Positions 23,292-34,530 of a DNA stretch of 64,000 nt are shown piece by piece. Made by a program: the position numbers and the translations under genes. Every line of letters starts with the position of its first letter. Position 1 is the first letter of the stretch. Where the stretch lies: NCBI GenBank assembly GCA_037127315.1, contig JBBBDQ010001122.1:5014001-5078000 (forward strand), read 5' to 3'. The notes beneath the pieces were generated by a model, which saw only the letters and a program-made list of their open reading frames with translations, had not been told where the DNA came from and made no database searches. The DNA is from Ascarosepion bandense (lineage: Eukaryota > Mollusca > Cephalopoda > Sepiida > Sepiidae).

Positions 23292-24016
23292 TGGACATCC
23301 TAGAAATTCTGACAGAAAGGTTGACATCCTAGAAATTCTGACAGAAAGGTTGACATCCTAGAAATTCTGACAGAAAGGTTGACATCCTAGAAATTCTGAC
23401 AGAAAGGTTGACATCCTAGAAATTCTGACAGAAAGGTTGACATCCTAGAAATTCTGACAGAAAGGTTGACATCCTAGAAATTCTGACAGAAAGGTTGACA
23501 TCCTAGAAATTCTGACAGAAAGGTTGACATCCTAGAAATTCTGACAGAAAGGTTGACATCCTAGAAATTCTGACAGAAAGGTTGACATCCTAGAAATTCT
23601 GACAGAAAGGTTGACATCCTAGAAATTCTGACAGAAAGGTTGACATCCTAGAAATTCTGACAGAAAGGTTGACATCCTAGAAATTCTGACAGAAAGGTTG
23701 ACATCCTAGAAATTCTGACAGAAAGGTTGACATCCTAGAAATTCTGACAGAAAGGTTGACATCCTAGAAATTCTGACAGAAAGGTTGACATCCTAGAAAT
23801 TCTGACAGAAAGGTTGACATCCTAGAAATTCTGACAGAAAGGTTGACATCCTAGAAATTCTGACAGAAAGGTTGACATCCTAGAAATTCTGACAGAAAGG
23901 TTGACATCCTAGAAATTCTGACAGAAAGGTTGACATCCTAGAAATTCTGACAGAAAGGTTGACATCCTAGAAATTCTGACAGAAAGGTTGACATCCTAGA
24001 AATTCTGACAGAAAGG
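23292..24016. repeat. 29-bp satellite, 25 uniform units
   Basis: The unit reads TTGACATCCTAGAAATTCTG then ACAGAAAGG. The array spans 725 bp, exactly 25 x 29. Apart from the first two bases and the junctions I see no variant, so the array is recently amplified or homogenised. There are no spacers. Confidence 0.97.
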
Positions 24017-24286
24017 TCGGCATGTTGTAAAACGAAACATCACTTCTTGACATCTGTCGAATCGGTGATTCTAACTATCATTAAAACTTTTTTTTTCTTC
24101 CGTTTTTGGAGATTATAAAAAATAATATACAAAAACATGTTCACAATTAGACGTAGTATAAAGTAACACTGAAGTTACATTAAAAACGTAACAAAGCATA
24201 AAGATGTACAGATAACGAAAATGATAAATTCTAAGTTTTATTTTCACTTTCTCACCGGCGTAATGTGGCTTCCCTATGTCCCTCCT

Positions 24287-24406
24287 GCTTACGGCCATAT
24301 CACGTTGAATACGCCGGTTCTCGCTCTATCACCGAAGTTAAACAACGTTGAGCCTGGTCAGTACTTAGATGGGTGACCGCTTGGGAATACCAGGTGCTGT
24401 AAGCGT
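24287..24406 (+). rRNA. 5S rRNA-like copy (probably a 5S-derived pseudogene or SINE head)
   Basis: The 120-bp stretch matches animal 5S rRNA along its length: ACGGCCATATCACGTTGAAT, CGCCGGTTCTCG, ATCACCGAAGTTAAACAACG, GAGCCTGGTCAGTACTTAGA, TGGGTGACCGCTTGGGAATA and CCAGGTGCTGTAAGC. A few bases differ from the usual animal sequence, such as CGCTCTATC where CGTCCGATC is usual, AACAACG for AGCAACG and TTAGAT for TTGGAT. The internal control region is largely intact. There is no T-run terminator; a SINE head begins within about 8 bases. It could be a dispersed 5S gene, a pseudogene, or the 5S module of a composite SINE. Confidence 0.85.
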
Positions 24407-24413
24407 TTAGTGA

Positions 24414-24571
24414 CGGATGTGCGTTGTGGTGCAGTGGATATCGGCTCGGAAAGAGAAATCGGTGAGCCGAGTTCGAATTCCAGTTGAACACCCTGCATTC
24501 ATTTAAGCACTGGTACCCTTGGGAAAGGTATTAATCCGTCCCTTCCCTCCAGTTATGGGTTAAATAATAAG
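24414..24571 (+). mobile_element. tRNA-type SINE (family T), 3'-truncated, joined to 5S
   Basis: It starts TGTGCGTTGTGGTGCAGTGG and has an intact B-box, but stops after GGGTTAAATAATAAG, about halfway along the family. It begins immediately after the 5S-like copy on the same strand. Confidence 0.8.
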
Positions 24572-24789
24572 GGTAGGACTTGGGGACCCTGCCCTTAAAA
24601 AGAAATCCCAATTAATCTTGATACTCGAAAGGAAAAAAATATTACTAGAAACAAAAACTTATATAAAAACAACAATAAATTGTTGAAAGAAAAAGGTATT
24701 ACCAGCAATAAATAAATAAAATTTAGTTGGCAATAAATGACACGCCGAGGTTGATATGCCATAAAAACAAAACAGCCAGCAAACTACTA

Positions 24790-24942
24790 GACTAGCAACT
24801 AGGTCTCACCTTTTTACAGTGAAACCAACAGAATGTAAACGGAACTTCTACTCTATAGCTTCTTTTCTCGCACTGTCCTGCTGTAGAATTCCCTTCCGTA
24901 TACTTGCTTCCCCGACAGCTATAATCTCCATGAATTTAAATG
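24790..24942 (+). pseudogene. LINE 3' coding fragment
   Basis: It encodes, with shifts, text like the C-terminus of the 27.6 kb LINE: ATRSHLFTVKPTECKRNFYS-like (AGGTCTCACC...GTGAAACCAACAGAATGTAA) and the LPSVYLLPRQL-like segment. Short and truncated at the junction with family C. Confidence 0.6.
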
Positions 24943-24944
24943 TA

Positions 24945-25350
24945 TTGAGTTTGAGTTTGTTTAACGGCATATCAACACCTCTGTGAGTTATTTAATGCCA
25001 AAAAGGTAGGGTTTTAAGATATTTTTTTACATTTAGTTATAGTGGGAACTTTGATTTTTTATTTTAGAAAACTGAAGATGTCTTCTAGTTTTGTATTCAA
25101 AAACGTATTCGTGGTAATAATTTTTTTCTTCAAATATGTATATTTTTCTATAAAAGTTTATTTTTATGTATATATTTCTATAAAGGTGTATTTTATACTT
25201 TCATAGTGTTTTGGCCCCATTCTGGGGGTTAAGTATTTGTCCATAGTTGGGACCCTAACAGGTGCTACCGCTCCGGGTCAAGTTGTAACTGGAAACAACA
25301 GCAACAAAGACGCGGTTCCATGCTCCTCACATCCTCCCAATCAGAGGCCG
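24945..25350 (+). repeat. Dispersed repeat family C, copy 2
   Basis: Its left part is GTTTAACGGCATATCAACAC...TTATTTAATGCCAAAA, shared with 43113. Its right part is GGGACCCTAACAGGTGCTAC, CTCCGGGTCAAG and CCATGCTCCTCACATCCTCC, shared with 13740 and 37730. Confidence 0.65.
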
Positions 25351-25474
25351 CAGCATGGTTGAAGCTAACCGCCAAGAGAGCAATGTCTTCACCTTTTCCA
25401 CCAAGAGAAAGGGAAAAAGTGCCTATTGAATCAATTGCTCCGTCTGATGCTAGTGAAGTCTGCTTTTTTTTTTT

Positions 25475-26330
25475 TTCACAATGTCGTACCAGACAATTTT
25501 TCTTGACAGAAACCATTTTACACGTTTATACACCTACCATTCGTCTGTGTATTGAATATTCCTATCATATCTGGTTTGGTGCTCTTGTCAATATCGAAAT
25601 CCAAAAAAAGAGTCTGGAATGATATTGATCCTGATCTGGAATCAGAGTTTAATTCACTCTCCCACCGCCATATTGATCCTGATCTGGAATCAGAGTTTAA
25701 TTCACTCTCCCACCGCCATATTGATCCTGATCTGGAATCAGAGTTTAATTCACTCTCCCACCGCCATATTGATCCTGATCTGGAATCAGAGTTTAATTCA
25801 CTCTCCCACCGCCATATTGATCCTGATCTGGAATCAGAGTTTAATTCACTCTCCCACCGCCATATTGATCCTGATCTGGAATCAGAGTTTAATTCACTCT
25901 CCCACCGCCATATTGATCCTGATCTGGAATCAGAGTTTAATTCACTCTCCCACCGCCATATCATAGCTTACCTCTGCCTTTTCTACAAATATTATCACAG
26001 TTGTTTTGATGAACTTTCCTTCTTGGTACCCCAACCACGTGAGTTTAAGCGGTCTACTAGATTGGCATGTAGGTCTCATCATTTTACTGTTGAAATAGCT
26101 ACACGCAACCTAAGTTCTAGCATTTGCTTTTGCCCTCACAATTCTCACCTGTAGAACTTGCTTGCGGTTCTTCTGTACTTGTCAACTACGATCTTCAACA
26201 ATTTAAAAGGTAATATCAATCAGCAATCTTCCTGAATCCTGTTCTTTTATTAACCGTTCTCCTCACTAGCAATTTCTCGTTTCCTTTCGCCCTCAGTATG
26301 GTATATACTGCCATTAGATCTGGACAGAAA
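25475..26330 (+). pseudogene. LINE C-terminal region with a 7x tandem 16-codon repeat
   Basis: The plus strand encodes the same region as the LINEs at 27645 and 41505: TRQFFLTETILHVYTPTIR then, after a frameshift, FGALV...KKRVWNDIDPDLESEFNSLSH. It continues through YKYYHSCFDELSFLVPQPRE, FKRSTRLACRSHHFTVE to the 3' region. The unit at 25624-25671, encoding IDPDLESEFNSLSHRH, is repeated seven times in frame (25624-25959). Related copies have this segment once. The gene is a dead 5'-truncated copy; the expansion is local. Confidence 0.85.
25624..25959 (+). repeat. 48-bp coding minisatellite, 7 units
   Basis: The unit begins ATTGATCCTGATCTGGAATC and ends CTCTCCCACCGCCAT. Seven units at exactly 48 bp with no difference that I can see, in frame with the LINE coding region that contains it. 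Confidence 0.97.
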
Positions 26331-26756
26331 ACGAGGAACACATATATAAAATATAATTTTATATTTTTATTCTTCGTCGGTGACACTTAAGTGGAAGAGG
26401 AGGGCACATGAGGAGGCTAGCCGTAGATTTCTATCGTTTCAGCCAAAAACACCTGACTTTATACAGACTTAAAACTCCCACGCATTTTTGTTTTGATGAC
26501 GTCATCCACGGGAGTATGTATCTGTCAATCACCCCCGGTGGTTCATTCTTTTCAAGCCGGTTGTCGCTTGTGTTCTTTTTTTGGTGTTGCACTTGCCGAC
26601 GTCGACCACTGCTAGATATATCTGTCAACCTCCCTTGTCCTTTGTTGACCTCACCCACAGCCGGATGTACCTGTCAATTACGTCTGTTCAAGGTAATATA
26701 TTACAAGTAATTCCTTGTGTCTTAGTAGCCATTATTACTTTGGTTGGGGTGAATCG

Positions 26757-26788
<32 letters not shown>

Positions 26789-26924
26789 AACAAACCTGCG
26801 GTGTAGATATAGAAGAACCCAAAGGAGTGTCCTGTACATAAAGTGGTAGGATAAATCTCTAGGAGAGGTCTAAATATATATGTATATAAAATCATATAGA
26901 GCAAATATATGTAAAAATTAAGAC
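26331..26924. other. Interval with a CRE-type palindrome, no gene seen
   Basis: GATGACGTCATC at 26495-26506 is a perfect 12-bp palindrome holding the full TGACGTCA element. Three loosely similar segments follow (ATGTATCTGTCAATCAC, ATATATCTGTCAACCTC, ATGTACCTGTCAATTAC). TA tracts lie at 26762-26788. No gene can be attached to these sites. Confidence 0.4.
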
Positions 26925-27104
26925 AGACACGTTATTCTACAGTTAAGCGGAAGTGTGGGCCTATTTCAGGCGAACCTACTTCAGCTTCCGTCTTTATTGT
27001 ACAGAAGATTGATTTAAAATCTTCTGTACAATAAAGACGGAAGCTGAAGAAGGTTCGCCTGAAATAGGCCCACACTTCCGCTTAGCCGTGGAATAACGTG
27101 TCTG
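26925..27104. repeat. Near-perfect hairpin, about 86-bp arms
   Basis: The left arm (26925-27010) starts CAGACACGTTATTCTAC and ends GTACAGAAGATT. The right arm (27018-27104) starts AATCTTCTGTAC and ends GAATAACGTGTCTG. Only a handful of mismatches or single-base indels separate the arms, and the loop is 7 bases. A TA microsatellite follows. It encodes no protein; it may be a foldback MITE or a dsRNA-forming locus. Confidence 0.9.
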
Positions 27105-27644
27105 ATATATATATATATATATATATCTCATCTACTCAATTATCTTACCATTATCCTTTAAATAAATAGGCTTGACAGCTTTACTTTATGCTTGACGATT
27201 GGTAATTGCATGGAACTTTAAGTATCGAGCAGAGAGAAATTTAGATATTTTGTCTTGGTTGTGAGAACCGTTTTCAAATAAGTCCAAACCGTAAAGAACA
27301 GTTGGACTGAGTGTTATGTTTCGCATCGTATCTCTTGTTACCCAAAGCTAAACATCTGTAACAGTCATCACAAAAGGAATAAACAAATTGCACAGACGGA
27401 CAGAAATTTAAACATGTTTCCCAATCGATAGTTGTTTGTTTTTATACTTATTGCGAAACGAATTTTTATTCGTCACCGTCCGACATTTTCACACCAAAAC
27501 AACAGAAGTCATTCTAAAAGATATGCCTTAAGAAATTCGCTAACCAAAGCTAACAGGATAAACAATATTATTAGATCAAAGTTCCAAATGGCTTTCAGAC
27601 TCTGCTACGCCAATCTTCTAAATGGATTTAGTTAGATTTGTTTA
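27105..27644. other. Interval with no recognised gene
   Basis: AT-rich; a 67-codon open frame at 27432-27635 (plus) has no known domain. Confidence 0.4.
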
Positions 27645-29345
27645 TAATCGTATCGTCCCAAGCAAGGCATTATACTGCCACTGTTGTGCAGGGGGTTACA
27701 TAGGAGCAGAGTTATGAGAAGGAGTGACAATACAGGAGGTGTCAGGAAGCGGGTAGGAGAGGGATGAGAATACTGCAGAACTGAGATTAGAGCATGAGAG
27801 AGGATACAAGTTAGTGAGATAGAAGATGACTATTGACTTTTCATTAAAATTCTTGGAGATTGTACCTATCGAAGAAGCAAGTAAATGGAAGGGAATTCCA
27901 CAGGCGAAAAGTGCGTGAAAAGAAGCTGATGGAGTAAAATTTGCGTTTACATCTTATTGGTTTCACAGTAAAAAAAAAAAAAAAAGTGGGAGCCAGTTGC
28001 TAATCTTGTGGCTCGAGTAAATTCGCATATAGGGGGCACTAGTGAGCCAGGTTTGTCAGAGCAGAACCCGTGAAAGTACTTATAGAAGGGACACAGGGAA
28101 GCCACATTGCGCCGGTGAGAAAGTGACCGTATCCGACCTGCCAAGTCGAGATCGATCACATTGCAGATTTTCCGTTGAATTTTCTCAAGGACCCCTAGGT
28201 GAATAGCAGGAGCACCCGACCAGATATGGCAGCAGTATTCAATGTACGGGCGGATGGTAGATTTGTATATGTGCAAGATTGTTTCAGCCGGAAAAAAAAC
28301 TTCCTGGCCATGCACAGAGAAGCGACATTCTTAGCAGCGGATTTAGATATGGATTCTATGTATACATTCCATTTGAGGTCTGTTGTGAAAGTTAACCAGA
28401 AGAGGCGCAGTGTTTTACTTTCAGGTAGACTAGCCAGATCCATGCAAATGAGGGGGACAGGAGCAACTGTTTGTGATTCGTTTTAGAAGCATTAAAATTC
28501 ACGAGTTATTTCTTACCCCAGTCCACCACGGATCGGAGGTCCTTTTCAAGCTCGGCGGCGAGGTTTGCTTTGTCAGTCTCAGTAGATTTTTGATCGAGGC
28601 GAGAGTAAACCGTACTGTCGTCAGCGTATATGCCTACTTGGGATCTTATTATATTGGGGAGATCGTTAATGTTGATAAGAAAAAGTGTGCGATTTGAAAG
28701 AAATGACTGGATTAGGTCAAAATTGTTTAGTTATACCATTTCCCCTCAGCTTGCATAGAAGGCCAGCATGCCAGACTCTGTCGAACGCTTTGGCGATGTC
28801 TAGGGCAACAGTTCGGGCTTCGCCGTTCTTGTTGAGAGCCTGGTGTATATACTCAGTGATAGTTATAAGCACATCAGCAGTAGACCTGGTGAAGCGGAAA
28901 CCGTACTGTTTGTCAGAGAAGAGTACGTGGGCTGTGAGGTGTCGTACTACCTCGATGTTGATGATGGCTTCGCACACTTTGCCAAATATCAGTATGAAGC
29001 TGATAGGGTAAATAATTAGAGGGGTCAGAGTGTTCACCAGTATTTTTATATATTAGAATTACGGAGGAGGACTTCAAGCAGACAGGAAAGCAAGAAAGCA
29101 GAGAGGCAGTAGTTCTAGAGCTTGAAGAGAACAGAGGAGAGTCTGAAGGAGCATCTCTTCAGGACAATTCTCGGGTCGCTCGCTCGCTCGCTTTATGAGG
29201 GTTAAGCTTTGAAATTATTTTAAAGACCACCGAGGGGGTGATGTGTATGTCAATAAGTTGGGCTTCGGATTGGGGTTGGAAGTCGGGTACGGGAATTCCA
29301 GTGTCGAGTTGGTGGACATAATAGTATCACTAGAAACGTGTTAAA
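27645..29345 (-). pseudogene. LINE (Jockey/CR1-like RT), 5'-truncated, minus strand
   Basis: The 3' end is at about 27645 (plus-strand TTATAATCGTATCGTCCCAA, matching the family B tail in reverse). On the minus strand, fragments read DKQYGFRFTRSTADVL and ALDIAKAFDRVWHAGLL (28717-29037), which are reverse-transcriptase motifs. Then come SKTLRLFWLTFTTDLKWNVY, IYKSTIRPYIEYCCHIWSGA, KICNVIDLDLAGRIRSLSHR and LCPFYKYFHGFCSDKPGSLV (27947-28443). These make up the RT palm and the C-terminal region of an endonuclease-type LINE. The YxDD box and the endonuclease are not cleanly readable. Several frameshifts and stops mark it as dead. At 28497-28507 it carries a mutated version of the sequence that is the Tx1-like target at 47331. 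Confidence 0.85.
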
Positions 29346-29698
29346 AACACATAAAATCATGTTGCTGTACATGATTAAAATACACCATAAAGTGCCGAAT
29401 CTAGGTGCGTCGTCAATGTTGTTGCTCCCATGTCATTAGAAGTTTCAAGTCTAAATAAACAACAGACTTCTTCGATAGGTAACCCGACCGAATATGATCA
29501 GTATTCGGCGCGCACCCACAAAAAAAAAAAAATTCGCTAGTAGCTTTAAGACGTGCATTATATAAGTTCCCCCAGAACACGCTAACTAATCAAGACTTCA
29601 CTTGAGATAATCGATGTTATAGATCGGGTATGCTTGGTTGTACTGATCTTCCCAACATACGGCCAAGACAGGGTGTCTTTTGGAAGAAGAGAAGAAAA

Positions 29699-29759
<61 letters not shown>

Positions 29760-30829
29760 TGAATAAAATAAAATAAAACGCTTTATGATATTAGCTCGTC
29801 TTACGACTTTCCTTCTTGTTTATATCTTGTTTGTTTGGTCTCTTTTATAACTTTCCTTTTTATTTTTCTAACTATATCTTACAAAATGTTTACAATAGGG
29901 TGATTATCGTGACAGACTATTTACAAAAGAAATACTCCTAAAATACGGTATAAATAATTCGAGAAATTGATTGATACTTTAATAAATTCTGTTCAAAAAC
30001 TAAAAGAAATAAAATTTTACAAAAATATTTGAAAATGAATTAATCAAGATATTTATACGTTAAATACTAGTTAAAATAAAAACAAAACATAACGTGTACA
30101 TTTTAGTTACAATAAATTACTCAAAAAATCCTTAACGGAATAAATTCGTTTAAAAACTAAGAGAAATAACATAACTAAAAATCTCAATAAAGGAGAATAA
30201 AAGTAAAAATTATATTAAAATAACGAACATAAATTAGTTTATTTTCTACTATTGCAAAATGATTTTAATAAGTGTATTTCATATTTAACCTTACAAAATC
30301 ATTTTATTATTATTTATCTTAGAGCAAATCACTATCACAAACAGTCCGCAACGTACTGTAAAGATCACCAAATTGTAGACATGAACATTTACAAGTATAT
30401 ACGTAGGTGTATTCGCAAATTTAGATTACTTATTTGTTTGTATGCTTAAAATAGATCCTTATTGACCATATATTATTAAAATGCATTTATAAATAAAATT
30501 CAGAAATGGAAATGGTTATCTGTGATGTAACCTATTGACAAGAAAAATTGGGGACAAGTAAATTTGACTTTAGTACTCTTGAAACAAACTACCGACGTAA
30601 AATGAGGTATACCTGTATTGTTTAAATTGGGATTAGATTGTTATAGTATGAGATGTATGTATGTATTGAATTATGAATTATGGCACTTTGTGTCCTCCAT
30701 ATGTTTTGACTGACCTTTTAACTATCTGACGAACATTCATAAACGTTCTCAATTATAAAAGCCTTGATAAACTAGTGACATCATCACTTTTCTATATAAA
30801 CATCTAACAAAATAAATCCTATACTGAAC
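29346..30829. other. AT-rich interval with TA microsatellite, no gene seen
   Basis: A CA/TA tract occupies about 29700-29756. The rest is very AT-rich with no domain or repeat family recognised. Confidence 0.4.
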
Positions 30830-31155
30830 AAGACACGTCGACTAAGAATAGATTCCCCCTTATCTCTTTCTATTCGTTTTATTCTTTTACAGATAAACTA
30901 TCAGAAAATTCAGTTTTTCTCGCACTTCCCGTTTGTGGAACTCACTGCCGTTTGTTTGTTTCTCTGATAGCTACAATCTCCCAAAATTTAAATGCGACAC
31001 CAGTTGCCATCTTCTGTCTTGATTCTCACTCTTCTCTTACCCTTTCTTTAACATGCCCTGTACCCTGTGTTTTTCCTCTTACAATAATCCACTGCCCACC
31101 AGTAGCGGTCCTGTCTTTCTTAGGGTGGAATGATTATGAATATATAACAAGATAA
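30830..31155 (+). pseudogene. LINE 3' end fragment
   Basis: Text near 30915-30990 reads like FSRTSRLWNSLPVCLF...ATISQNLNA, matching the C-terminal WNSLP region of the Jockey/CR1-like LINEs. The end near 31130 has CACTGCCCACCAGTAGCGGT and GGGTGGAATGATTATGAA, a diverged form of the family B/LINE tail. Confidence 0.6.
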
Positions 31156-31673
31156 ACAAAATAATGCAAAAATGTAGGCATTCGAACAAATATTTACTTT
31201 GCTATCTAAATACCAACAAAAACAAATACACAACTATCACATATAAATATATAAACACTCAATCATGACAAAAATAACGAAGAAAAGAAAAATAACAATC
31301 ACCAAACAGGAAAAAATATCACACACCAAGCCCACAAATACAAATGCAAACAAGAACACAAATACTAAATTATGACCTAAATTATTTAAGCGGGCACATA
31401 CTCACACGGTAAAAGAAGGTGAACCAACGCAATAAAAAGAGGTCAACTCACTATAAAGCAATTAAGCAGGCATTCACTTAAGCACGGTAAAAACACAATA
31501 AAAAGTAATTAAACACCTGTAAATGATACAGCACACTGAAAAGAGGTCAACACAACAAAAAGCAATAAAATGCAATTAATAACCTGCAAATTCACCAAGC
31601 AAAAAGAATTAGTTACATACAAAGATAAGAAAAATATCAGAAATCAGCAGCAGTGAAACAAAATACCTGAAAA
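31156..31673. other. A-rich interval, no gene seen
   Basis: A-rich, CACA-rich text with short loose repeats (AGCACACTG, GGTCAAC, GCAATTAA) repeated irregularly around 31400-31600. No domain. Confidence 0.35.
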
Positions 31674-31882
31674 GTGAAGACATCACAATAATGCGTTCAC
31701 GAAATATTGAAGTCGACATTACTCAGCTAGGTGACAAACTTCGCTACATCAATTCTATTAAAGCGCTATCTCTATATCGAGCACTTTATGAAAAAGTTTG
31801 CTTGCCAAAAATACCTTCCTACCTATAAACTACTGAAAAAAATAGCAATCTTGGCACTAAGTATCATCAGAATTACACACAC

Positions 31883-31936
<54 letters not shown>

Positions 31937-31940
31937 CGCG
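31674..31940 (+). repeat. Dispersed repeat ending in (TG)n(CG)n, copy 1
   Basis: It shares GTGAAGACATCA, TTCACGAAA, TATCGAGCACTTTATGA, TGCTTGCCAAAA, ATACCTT and AAGTATCATCA with 34673-34974. In both, the right end is an uninterrupted TG run passing directly into CG. This is a repeat family carrying a microsatellite at one end. Confidence 0.65.
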
Positions 31941-33164
31941 TTTTGAGGTGTGGCGATGTGGGGTTAAATGCGAAAAGTAAAGAATTAAAAAGCGGTTACG
32001 ACACTAATTCCCCATTACCGTCAAAGTCAAAAGCGACCTTTCTTCACCCTGTTCCAACCTTCTGCTTAGGACATGTGACATGACCTCGCCCCACCATCCA
32101 CTCACCACGACTGAATCTCCGATGCACGTGCAAAGTCATTCATTCATTCATTCATTCATTCATTCTCTAATGAGATTTACCCATTTTTTTTATTCATTCA
32201 TACCGCTACGTGTGCGCAGAAAATAGTCGGTGCGCGTGGGGTGTTGCACAAAAATCACTTGTACTTCTAACCCAGATTTGTATGAATCAAAGGGGTCATC
32301 GACTTTATGATTCAAATAACCCTCTTATTTGAGAGACTTCGTAAGTTTGCTTTTTGTTCAAGTGCACTCGTAAAGAAAAAAAGAAAAATATGCTTTTGTG
32401 CACCGAAAGTAGTAGTTGTAATAGCTGTAGTAGTAGTAGGTGTTGATACCTTCTTTAATTGTATTTATGACTTGCCCTTAAGATGAAGCGACAGCAAATT
32501 TATTCAAAATCTAAGCACATTTTTATGCATTATTGTTCAGCAAATGCAATCGCAAGAGCCACTCAAGGTAGGGAGATGTTGTAATGTTCTGACATCTAAT
32601 TTATCAGCTAAAATTACACAAAATTATCTCAAAATACTGAGGGGTAAATTTATACAATAAAATTGCCATTGCTTTCAATCAATGCCTCCGGACGACTTCG
32701 GAATCTCCTGCAGCTCTACTGGATGGTCTCCTTGTTTAAGTTCGCGAATGCTGCTATAATCCTTGCCTTCAGTTCATATTTAGTGTCACAAGGAGTTTTG
32801 GTAGTCTCTCTCGCTCAACTGCGCGTCCACACACAATAATCAAGTGGCGGTTACAGTTTGGGAAAGTCAAGTGTAAGGTGTAATATGGTCGTAGAAATTA
32901 TCAGGCAGCCATGACTAGATTGCCCTGCTTGTGTGGCTTGGTTGCAGAGTCTTGTTGCTAAACATAGGCTTTTACAGCAGTCACCCGGAGTAAGTAACGT
33001 CACGGTGCTCTTTTTCTCTCAGTGCCCAACTGACACTACCAAACTGTACAATCGACAAAAGCACAAACAACGCAAATGTGTTAAATTAAAAATGTAAAAT
33101 TGCGACGATTTACCCATTGCATCTTGTACAACTGGTTTGTGCGAACAAAATGTATTCCGGCTAA
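31941..33164. other. Interval with an (ATTC)n run, no gene seen
   Basis: CATT/ATTC tetranucleotide units repeat at about 32136-32166. GTAGTAGTAG lies near 32430. No protein domain or RNA gene is recognised. Confidence 0.4.
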
Positions 33165-33440
33165 TACTTGCTTCAAACAGATATTCTTGCTAATACTTTT
33201 ATCCGTTTCTTCTGCTAAAGATTAACAAATTCTTCATGAAACCCAAAGAAGAATATGCAATGTTATTGAAATGACTTGGCGTCTCAGCTTCAGTCACTTT
33301 CCCACCCTCGTCATCATTTTACAGTTGAAATGGCTCGTACTTCTCGCTTATGGAACTCTCTTCCAGCTTAATTGCCAGTTAACTTTGATCTTCCAAAAAT
33401 TAAATGTGAAGTTTCCCCATTCCCACTGGTCCAGTAAATA
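33165..33440 (+). pseudogene. LINE 3' coding fragment, decayed
   Basis: It matches the C-terminal region of the 27.6 kb LINE with frameshifts: AAAGATTAACAAATTCTTCA-type text, GTCACTTTCCCACCCTCGTC, TCATTTTACAGTTGAAATGG, and TATGGAACTCTCTTCCAGC, the WNSLP segment. Confidence 0.55.
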
Positions 33441-33529
33441 ATATTAAGTAGGGTCACCGATGTAACGGTAAAGTGGAACGGAGAAATGAAATGAACAACA
33501 CTTGCTCTGAAAGAGACTTATATATTATC

Positions 33530-33561
<32 letters not shown>

Positions 33562-34049
33562 ACAAATAATACATATAAACAAACAAGTGTCCACACGTGG
33601 AGAAATACATATCTAATATATCTAACGCAAAGCAAAGTATCAAGAGGAACAAAAGGAAAGGTCTTCCATATAACTTGAATATACTTCTGTTCGGCCATCG
33701 TTATAACTCAAAACGGGACGAATTCATCTATGTCCTAAAATGGATACGACAGGCTTCATCGATATCCCAACTGGATAAGGCAAAATTTATCTAATTCCCA
33801 ACAGGATGGCACTATGTAACTGTTGATTCATCTATGTCCCAATGGGACGGCAGGATTCTTCTATGTTCTAGCGAAACATGGTCGTAAGCAGAAGGGAACA
33901 ACCACCTTCTTCGGTTGCTGTTAACTGAAAAAGTTTGACTAGCGCTTGGGTCACTATCTGGAGTGACATCATGAAGCCGTTGTCATGTGACCACGTGATT
34001 ATCTCATCCAATGAGAAATATGTACCTTTTGTATCTTTACACATGTAAT
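33441..34049. other. Interval with (CA)n, no gene seen
   Basis: A CA run spans about 33531-33564. A loose tandem similarity (CATCTATGTCC, CATCGATATCCCAA, CATCTATGTCCCAA, CTTCTATGTTC) recurs every 40-50 bp at 33725-33870, a decayed minisatellite. The 65-codon open frame here has no known domain. Confidence 0.4.
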
Positions 34050-34195
34050 CTCAGTCATTAACTTCTATCTTAATTCCTGTTCTTTTGTTCTTCCTCCTTA
34101 ATAGTATGTGTCTTCAGATTCTCTCACACTCAGTAACCATTTGCGTTTTAATAGCTTTATTAACTTTCTTGGGTGAAATGATAATAGAAATAAAG
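34050..34195 (+). pseudogene. LINE 3' terminal fragment
   Basis: TTCTTCCTCCTTAATAGTAT, then TTTGCGTTTTAATAGCTTTA and TTGGGTGAAATGATAATAGA, resemble the 3' end of the Jockey/CR1-like LINE (GGGTGAxATGATTA tail). Short and diverged. Confidence 0.45.
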
Positions 34196-34335
34196 ACAAT
34201 ATTGCTTATTACAAACAGTTATTTAAAATAAATATACTGTTTTATAAAGAAACGGAACGTCTACTCAAATACTAAAAGAATGTTGAAATAATAATAAAAA
34301 TTCAGGTCTGTGTTATATATATATATATATATATA

Positions 34336-34503
34336 TTAATCGTATCACCCCGAGCAAGGCGGTAACGCCACTGATGTGCAGGGACCTACGTAATAGTGAA
34401 AAGATTGGAAAAGAGAAAGCCTGAAACCATATTCTAAACAGGGAACAAGGGATGAGCCTCTTAACCTGTTCAATAGACGTGGGTGGCGTGTGAACCCGGC
34501 GAT
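34336..34503 (-). mobile_element. SINE-like family B, copy 4 (5' end lost)
   Basis: Minus-strand copy: the A-rich end is at 34336 (TTAATCGTATCACCCCGAGC) and the head stops at GTGTGAACCCGGCGATA, merging into a TA microsatellite. Confidence 0.8.
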
Positions 34504-34530
34504 ATATATATACATATATATTTTTTTTTT

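Noticed and set aside
23292..24016. CRISPR-like array of 29-bp repeats
   Set aside because: No spacers between units, and the setting is an animal genome; it is a simple satellite.
25320..25622. Plus-strand 100-codon open frame as a host gene
   Set aside because: The second half is LINE coding text (TRQFFLTETILHVYTPTIR); the first half is family C repeat.
26497..26504. Functional CRE element (TGACGTCA)
   Set aside because: An 8-bp site can occur by chance in 64 kb, and no promoter or gene is recognisable next to it.
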